64,000 nucleotides of DNA from Metaphire vulgaris (taxonomy: Eukaryota > Annelida > Clitellata > Crassiclitellata > Megascolecidae), in contig CM030852.1 of the NCBI GenBank assembly GCA_018105865.1, positions 7,080,034 through 7,144,033 of the forward strand. The letters run 5' to 3'. The notes beneath the pieces were generated by a model. The model saw only the letters and a program-made list of their open reading frames with translations, ran no database searches and had not been told where the DNA came from. Positions 53,434-61,800 of the stretch are shown here, in pieces. Within the stretch, counting starts at the first letter, position 1. Each line of letters opens with the position of its first letter. A program made the translations under genes and the position numbers.

Positions 53434-55861
53434 GTTTATTTATACCAAAAGGCGCTAAAAGCGCCTTTTTGGTATAAATAGTTAGATTGAAAATTGTTAA
53501 CGGGGAAGTTGGCAGTTGTCAGATCTAAACTTGTGTTATTCATGACTCTATGCTCTTAACTTCTAAAATGTTGTTGATCAGAATTGTTCAGTGTCTGCTT
53601 ACACGTATCTCGTAACTAGCCTAAGTACCAAAACCACAGAACCCGAGAGCCAGGAAATTGAGTTCATTTCGTTTGTTCGTTCAATCTCAGTCGGTCTAAT
53701 AGCCATTTACTGAATTTTACTCCCTTCCATCGCCCACATGGTAACATTCCAAAGTCCGGAATTCCGTTCAAACCAATTATAATGCAGCGTTTTACATTAG
53801 GGGCATTTATCTCGACGATCAACGCCACTTCCTACACATTCATTTATTCGTTCGTTCGGTCGGTTCATTCGTCCAACTAATAATCTCTTCATCCATTCGT
53901 GTGAAAATGAAAATAAGTGGACGTAAGCATGGACGTAAAATACGGGGGACGGCGGGGACGGCGGGGGACGGTCCCCCAAATAATTAGTTGGCGGGGGACA
54001 GAGTATCAATTATCCCCCAATGTTTTGGGCTATATGGTAAAATATTCTATCCTACCCCATGATGTTGATGCCAGAATTACGCCAAGTCCACATTCTCTCC
54101 TATCGGATGACCTTTTTTGCTTGTCAGGGTATTTGGAGAGGGAAAATATAAAAATATCAGGATGACCTTCTTTTTGGCTTGTCAAGACGTATTTCATGGG
54201 CGATTTTAAGCCCCCACCATAATATGCAATACCCCCCAAATGGGGGGATATTTATATTTCTGCGGGTCAACTTTTTTAAAATTATTCTATCCCACGGTCC
54301 TCTTAACCTATTTAATTTATAAACAGCAAGCGTTTTGATGACACCTCTTGTGATGTTGTAATTGGTGTCACCCGGTTTTTCCCGCACCCGCTATAGAGAC
54401 GCCACTGGCCCCTAGTTCTTGTGCTAGTGTCCTTTCGATTTTCTTAACTGCATCCATCCTTTCGAGCATTCTCTCTTCCTACACTGTATTTCCATCTAGG
54501 TTATACCCTTAATAGCCTACACGGCAGTGTAAAAAGAAAACGTCAATAGGTTCTAGGCAGCATTTAGCACTTAGAAGTTTAAACTTGATCAACGATTTCG
54601 TCAGCACGGTTTCAGTGCTTCAATCGATAGATAAAAGTCACCTTCTTGACTCAAACAAAAGCCTTCTGCGCTTATAGGCCTACATGTTAATGGTATAGTT
54701 CAAAGCCGCCAAGATGCAACGAAATGAAAATAATGAAGGGAAAATAAAGCGAAGGGAATATAATTTGAAGTTTTTTTATTGATTTATATCGTATTGCTCA
54801 CTTAATTCTGCAATAGATGCAATAAAATAATAATATTAAACTAACTCCGATCTAGTCTTGTGACCTTAAATTAGTGGAAGAAGACATCCGAGTAGCTGTT
54901 AGCTTTATTTATTTATTTTATTTAATTATATATATTTAATTTATTATTATTAGCTTTTATAGCACCTGTTCTAATGCTCTCACGTTATCAAACAATGATA
55001 CTCAAAACAAAAGCTATCTTCAAAAGACGAAGTCATTCCAAATATCAGTCATTGTGGGAACAGCAAGACAGATTATGGAAAAATAGCCAACTTGAAGAGA
55101 TGTGTTTCAAGTTTAATTTGAATGTACTCATCAACTCATTGGAAGATCGAGGAAAGACAGAGGTAGAGAGTTCCAGGTTTTTGGACTTGAAACAGGAAAC
55201 TTTTTCTAGCCAAGTAAAGTGTCTGTTCTAGGTATATTTAACAAGCGAATCAGCACGTCTTGTGAAGTGCGAAAGTTATGGATGATTTAGCATAAATTTC
55301 AAGTACTGGAGTTGGCCAGTCTGCTATGTTTTATAAACCACAGGACCAGTCGTTATATAGACAGCAAGAAAGTTACAATAATCAGAATAACACAACAAGT
55401 CCTGAAAACAGATAGAAGATCAGACCTGTGGTACGTGACACGACTTCTCTACGAACGCCACTGGCTTGGAGTCCCACAACGGATTAAAAACAAACTGGCT
55501 GTCCTTGCTTATCGGTGCCTTCAATAGTCTAACGCCATAGTATCTGCTGTGTCGGCTGGCTTCCGCAAGATTACTGGCGTACCGTCAATGCATCACGCGA
55601 CCTTTGGCGACCGCATGTTCCCAGTCTGTAATAATATGTTTTCAATAGTAACTATGGCAAAGACACTAGAATCATTCAAACTAGAAATAGAGACTGCATT
55701 GTTTGTTCGCAGTTATCCGCAACAGTGATCTACACACTATGAGTCTATGACGGATATGCTATATTTTAAATTGTTAAGTGTCTAGCGGTAGGCCTATTAC
55801 CGGATATTTGTACGATACGCCACCCTAATCAGTCCCTTACTATTATTTTTTATTATGCCTA

Positions 55862-55899
<38 letters not shown>

Positions 55900-58800
55900 G
55901 GACAGCCGTTTTATGTCGTAACAGCAACAGAGTGGCAAAGTGAGTTCAACAGTTAAAGGTGATCGGGAAATAATTTCCAGATGCCTGAAGATCTTCGAAG
56001 AAAATATCGTTGCCAAGCATCGCTGACTTGGTGGGCGATTGTTTATTGCGCACTATTTATCAGGCATTTTGCCGTCGAAGAAAGACGAGTAGATTTTCGC
56101 TCGATAGCACCTGAGTCCGGACCACGTGTGCAGCCGTAGATGGACTTGTAGAAAATGACGCATCTTATTGGCTGACGGCAAACATTTCGGGAATTTCATA
56201 TCCCATGCATACATGGGCCTTTAGGCGAGTGCAGTAGATTTTACGTAGGTCTAAGGCCTACCACGGGGTCTATGCTCTAGGGTCTTGGCCTATAATTATA
56301 TATGCAGGCGCTAACAGACCTAAGAGGCTAAGAACTGGCTAAAAATATAGAGCGTTACGCAGCACAAGATGTTTTTCATACAGTTATACATATGGTTTCA
56401 GCAGTTGACCAGGGTGATCATAATCCCAGTCTACGAGCAGTTTTATTAGCAAGACACCATTTATAACCATCTACAATTCCAATGGTCGTGAGCGCATACA
56501 GACATTGAAGTTATTGGTGCCATTTGATCGAAAATGTCTTTGATAATTATGGCAGATTTGTCGCTATGTTAAAATATTAGTTAAATAAAATCAGTGTAAG
56601 AAAAAAATTAACATGCCAGACGCAGTGGCGTAGCGTGACTTTTGGGGGCCCGGGGGGCATCTTTGCCATGGGGGCTCCAGAGTTTCGAGCTGACGAGCAA
56701 AAAAAACGTCATCACCTTCTTTATCCTGACGAGCAAAAAAAACGTTATCACCTCCTTTTTTATCTGACGAGCAAAAAAAGGTCGTCAGCACATCATTGTT
56801 AGGGTTAGGGTTAAGTTAGGGTTAACCCTAACCTAACCCTAGCTTAGACCCCTCTTCGGGCCCCCCCGCCCGGGGCCCGGGGGGCTGTCAACAAAGTGCC
56901 CCCCACGTTACGCTACTGGCCAGACGTTTATGCGCCTATTTGTCACCGCAACATTTGCAGCATTCATTGTTATAATAAGCAGCAGAAGCGCTAGAGGCAA
57001 CCAGTGGCGTATTTACCATTGGGCTATTTGGGCCATGCCCCCCTTTGGTCTTGGCCTAGCCTGTCCTCAGACCCTGACAAGCAAAAAACAAAAAGGTCGT
57101 CAACTTTTTTCCAAAGTTGTAACTTGTCAGGTCAAAAGTGTCTGCCCCCCTTACCAAAATTCTAAATACGCCACTGGAGGCAACATATAAAGTTTCTCAT
57201 TACGCATTCATGTATAGTTGTATGCCATGCAGCAGTGATGGCCAACCCGCGGCCCGCTTGCGCCCCGCTGGCTGCTAGGGCCTAATTGGCGGCCCGCAAG
57301 ACATCTGTCTAAATAGATAATTTATTGGTCCTAATTTTGTTCTCTTCTTCTTCTTCTTCTTCTTCTTCTTCTTCTTCTTCTTCTTCTTCTTCTTCTTCTT
57401 CTTCTTCTTCTTCTTCTATTACTACTACTTCTCTCTGCCCCGTAGCAGGACCACCTGGGTCCCATTGGCGCCACCCTTCTCTGTCTGCAGCTTGTGTCTT
57501 TAGTCCTTTGTATCCGTCCTTAATCAACATCCAGTGCAGTAGTGCCGTACGGGATGTTGATGGATGGATCCGACGGATCCTATTTATGCATACAATATTG
57601 AGTATTGAGTAAGACTTAGTTCTTGTGCTTAATTTAGCAAAAGAGTAAATTAATTTTAAACTGATGTTTAATTGCAACTGTTACCAGTTACTACTATTAC
57701 GTGACTGCAGTGATTGTCATTAGGCCTACTGTTGAAAACATTGTCCAAATGCAAAAAGGCGACCCTCCGCATGTGCTATGGGCCTACATGTTGGCCAAGG
57801 CATGGCATTTAATAGTCCAGTTTAATATTGGAAACAATACTTTTATTTTTCTTATCTTCAATAATTTTATGGATTCCTTCCCATTTGAGGCATTTTTACA
57901 TGGAAACCCTTTAAAACGATCGATTTGGCATCTGGCATCCACATCAGATAACGGTATCGAAATTGTCTCGGCGACCTTTTTTGCTCGTTAGCACATAACA
58001 CCGAGGTAGGGGGCATCCAAATTTACTTTGGCCCCGGTCATTCGCCACTCTTTGGCACGCCACTGCTTCTACCTTACTTTGTATATTGCGACTATGGTTT
58101 AAAGTAAATAAGTATGTTGTTAAATTATAGTGGATTTATTTAGCGCTTTCTGAAATAGAACTGAAGAAGCTGTTTATTCTTGGCCCTTGTAAAGACAGAC
58201 AGTTAAGAGTGTTATCTATCTGACCTTCTGTAATTTGAACACATGACCTCTGTTTGGCTTATAATGTGTCTCGTCTTTATTTGCAGAAAGTTTTCTCCTA
58301 TGAATATTTGACTGCCTGGATCGAGAAGCAAACGGTAAGAGGGCGCTTCATTTGCAAATGACTATACCGAACAAACGTATTAACTATCATGAGGTGAAGT
58401 GATAATTATTGCACATCAACAGCCTCCTCTTTTCTCTCATGCTATCTTTATCGGGCAGAGAATCGTTCTTATCACTTCAAATCTATATCAGTAATACTAT
58501 TCACCTCTGAGAACTTGCTTCAGGAAAGCTGCCCTTCCATTAATATCAAATGTGCTCTGCGGCAAAATCCCACACACTGCGTAAAGACGCAGGGTTCGTT
58601 TGATGTTCCACTAAGGAGATTAACAGTTTTGGTCTGTGAGAAACAATAGATAAATCAAATTTGTCTGCAGAGGAATATAAACATAGCGGCATATAAGGTT
58701 CTGAATGTATACAGAGAGGAACTTTTCACCGAGCACAAACTGGGTCATTTTGTAAATCTTGCGAGACACGTTGACAGCTGACCAATTAAAAATTTCCTTC

Positions 58801-61800
58801 TGATTAGATGCACATCGGTTGCACGCGATATCAAAATTCTATTTTGATTCGACTGCTTTGTTATACAAAAATAGGTCCTACATGACAGACAACACCTGGC
58901 AGTACTATTTACGCAAGTCATTCACGAAAAACATTTCAGTGACAAGACTATAAATAGGCTTAGGCATACAAGTAAAATGCAAAGGTTTAAACCATGTTTA
59001 ATGGAGTTTTTATATGCACTCGTTATTTATTTGCAATTGAAATTGTAGTAAAGAGTGCAAGGTTAGCATCGGGCTGTTCATCTCAGCACTAGTCTGCCTT
59101 GGTAAATAATGTAGCTAAGAGAAGATCTCACTTAAAACACCCAAAACGAAGTTCCAACTGCTACGACTCTGTCTTTTGTCGGTGCTCCTCTAAACGAAGA
59201 GGAGACGTGAGCACTGAATGAGAATGACTGTAGGCCACTCATGGCTTTCGAAATGTGATGCTACCGACGGCTTTTAAGGATATGGAGGGGCAGAGAGCCA
59301 TTAATGAAATATTAAGAAAAAGAAATGCGCCCAACAGCAATGTGATCACCACAGTCAAACAGAAGAAACTTCAGATGTTTGGTCACATCATCCACATGGA
59401 GGAGAAAGGAATCTTGAAGACTGAAATTAAGAGGACAGCGGACAGTGGCGTCGCTAGGCGGGTGAGGGGGTGCGGACCGCACCGGGTGACATCACCCACA
59501 GGGGTGACACCAAACTGAGAAATTGGAAATGTTCAAATTGTATAAAACAGAGTCAACAGACGGAGCTCGTTCTCATCTGGTTTCATAGTCAGTGGCGTAG
59601 CTACATTTGGAGCAAAGTGGGGCAATTGCTCCAGTCTGACCGCCCAGGGTCACTTGTACAAATCGTGCAAAACCGATGAGAAAATTTTAGGGGTGGAGCG
59701 GGAAGTAGTCCAGGTATAATAGTTGATTCTGCAAGACTGCAACAGGTTGGGCTTTACACGGTTTTGTATGTATAAAATGCGTTTAAATTCACCTACGGGC
59801 ATGTGTAATTTTAAAAAAATTCCCGGGAGTGACACCCCGCACCCCTGTTGAAAGGGGATAGAGGAGAGAATGGAGGGAAGAGGAGGAAGATGCTAGAAAG
59901 GGAAGGAGGAGAAGGCGGGCGTTTTGCTCCGGTCGCCATTTTTCCTAGCTGCGCCAATGTTCATAGCCGATTATGTAGGCCTAGTAAAGGAAGATTTGAA
60001 AGAGGTCCCAGGTGGAAGTCTGGAGGGGTGACACCACGATTTTACTGCACTGGGTGACACCAACCCTAGCCACGCCACTGACAACGGAGGAAACACGCCC
60101 TAGGGAAGGCCCAGAATACGATGGATTGAGACGACATTGTGAAGTGGAAACGGGATTAAGTCTTGGGAGGCGATTCATGCGACACAGAGCCGTAACAACT
60201 GGAAAGGATCGTCTGGCTGGCTGACTGACTGGCTGGACGAAAGGACGGAAGGATGGATGTATACGTATGAAAGGATGAATGGATGGATCAGATGGATGGA
60301 TGGTTGTGTGAAATGTCATCTTAGCAGAAGTCTACAAAAAGCGTTTCTGAAATGTTCGCAAAGAGCTTAGGTTTCGTAAAGACAAGAGTCCAAGTTACAG
60401 TGTCAATCGATTAGCTGCCAAATGTAAGCCATGCGTTAGTTTCTAGACGCTGGTGCAAATGAACACCTGATGAAGATATATCAAATCGAATCTTATAAGT
60501 TTATTATTTTTCAGTTATTCAATAAAGCGCATTTAGGCCTAATGTATTAGGCCTATGTAGCTAGCATAGACTGCTGCCAGAGCTTCGTACAGCCTATAGG
60601 CTCAGGCTTACGGCAGAAGCATTCGCAGCGCGGGAATCGACATTATTTGCTGATTACCATTTTTCATTTTTGAAAAGCGTCATCGGCGTAAGGCTTATCT
60701 TATGGGCTGTGTTCTTGTTTTTGAAAATCAACCGAACTATCAATAATTCGCAGCATAGAGCTCCATCTTGCACTCGATTCATACGAACGATGTTTTTAAT
60801 TAATGCAACAGCATCTATAAATGCAATAACAGAACATTTATATAGCGCCTATTTAATTTGAATGTTTAATAGCACAAGTGCCCCACTACGATTACCATGA
60901 CTGGAGAAAAATAGTTATCAAGTGTTTCGGAAACAGTGCAAATAAGTCAACAGTTGCGGGCCATGTACAGGCATACGTTCGTTTCGAATGCATTCCAGAA
61001 GATTGGACCAGTTGAAGTAAAGCCTCTTTTCTAGAATAAGGTAGTAGGTGCTGGTAGGACTAGTGGCATAACAGCAATATGGCCCACACTACTCACAACT
61101 ATGGACCCCGGAGCCATGGGCCACGCAGTTCAGTGTTGCTCAGCTGGGTAGGGAATGGACTAGACTTCCGGTTGCGGAGCGGAGACAGGATCGGACGGAG
61201 TTTATAGTAGATTCGAGGGTGGGAGTCACTCTGCGAAATAGTATGAAGCTGACCCAATCAGGTTGAGTGAGACAGAGTGCGGCAATCATGATAGAGAAGG
61301 AATGAGGACGAAGACTAGCGCTGAAGAAGAAGCTAATTCGTTTGAAATCCAGCTCCCGAGCGCTAACGAAATTCACAAGAAATTACATTACATTCGGAAA
61401 ATGTCAATTTTCGGGTGAAATCCGATTTATATTAAATGACTAATGCGTATACTGAGGGATTAGGGCCAATATTCTAATCAAAGTCTCATAGGCCTAAACA
61501 AATGCCAAATATTTATCTTACTTTTTATGTTATGATCCTCACCTCGGGAACTCCGCACCGCCCCAACACAGTCTGCCAGCCATTTCCATGATACGCCATT
61601 CTCAGGCTTAGCTCCTTATAAAAAACTATGAATAAATTAATTATGCAAGCTTCGAGATCCTCTACTCACTCTGGATTTAAGAAAATGTGATTCTGGTCTG
61701 CAGTAAATATTGATCTTGGAAATAAAAAATGCGAAATATTTTTATTGAGCTGAGTTTTAAACATTGAGTCGGAAATTACCCTGGCTTCCAAGGCCTTTGG

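Noticed and set aside
54974..55231. 85-codon + strand frame as a possible exon of the third gene
   Set aside because: Lies over a reverse-strand LINE 3' end (tail and decayed C-terminus) and lacks suitable splice sites.
57309..57677. Poly-Glu / poly-Ser frames of about 100 codons
   Set aside because: Both strands of a TTC microsatellite.
59591..59610. Additional complete hAT-like MITE starting at an internal CAGTGGCGTAGC
   Set aside because: No matching right end or target duplication found.
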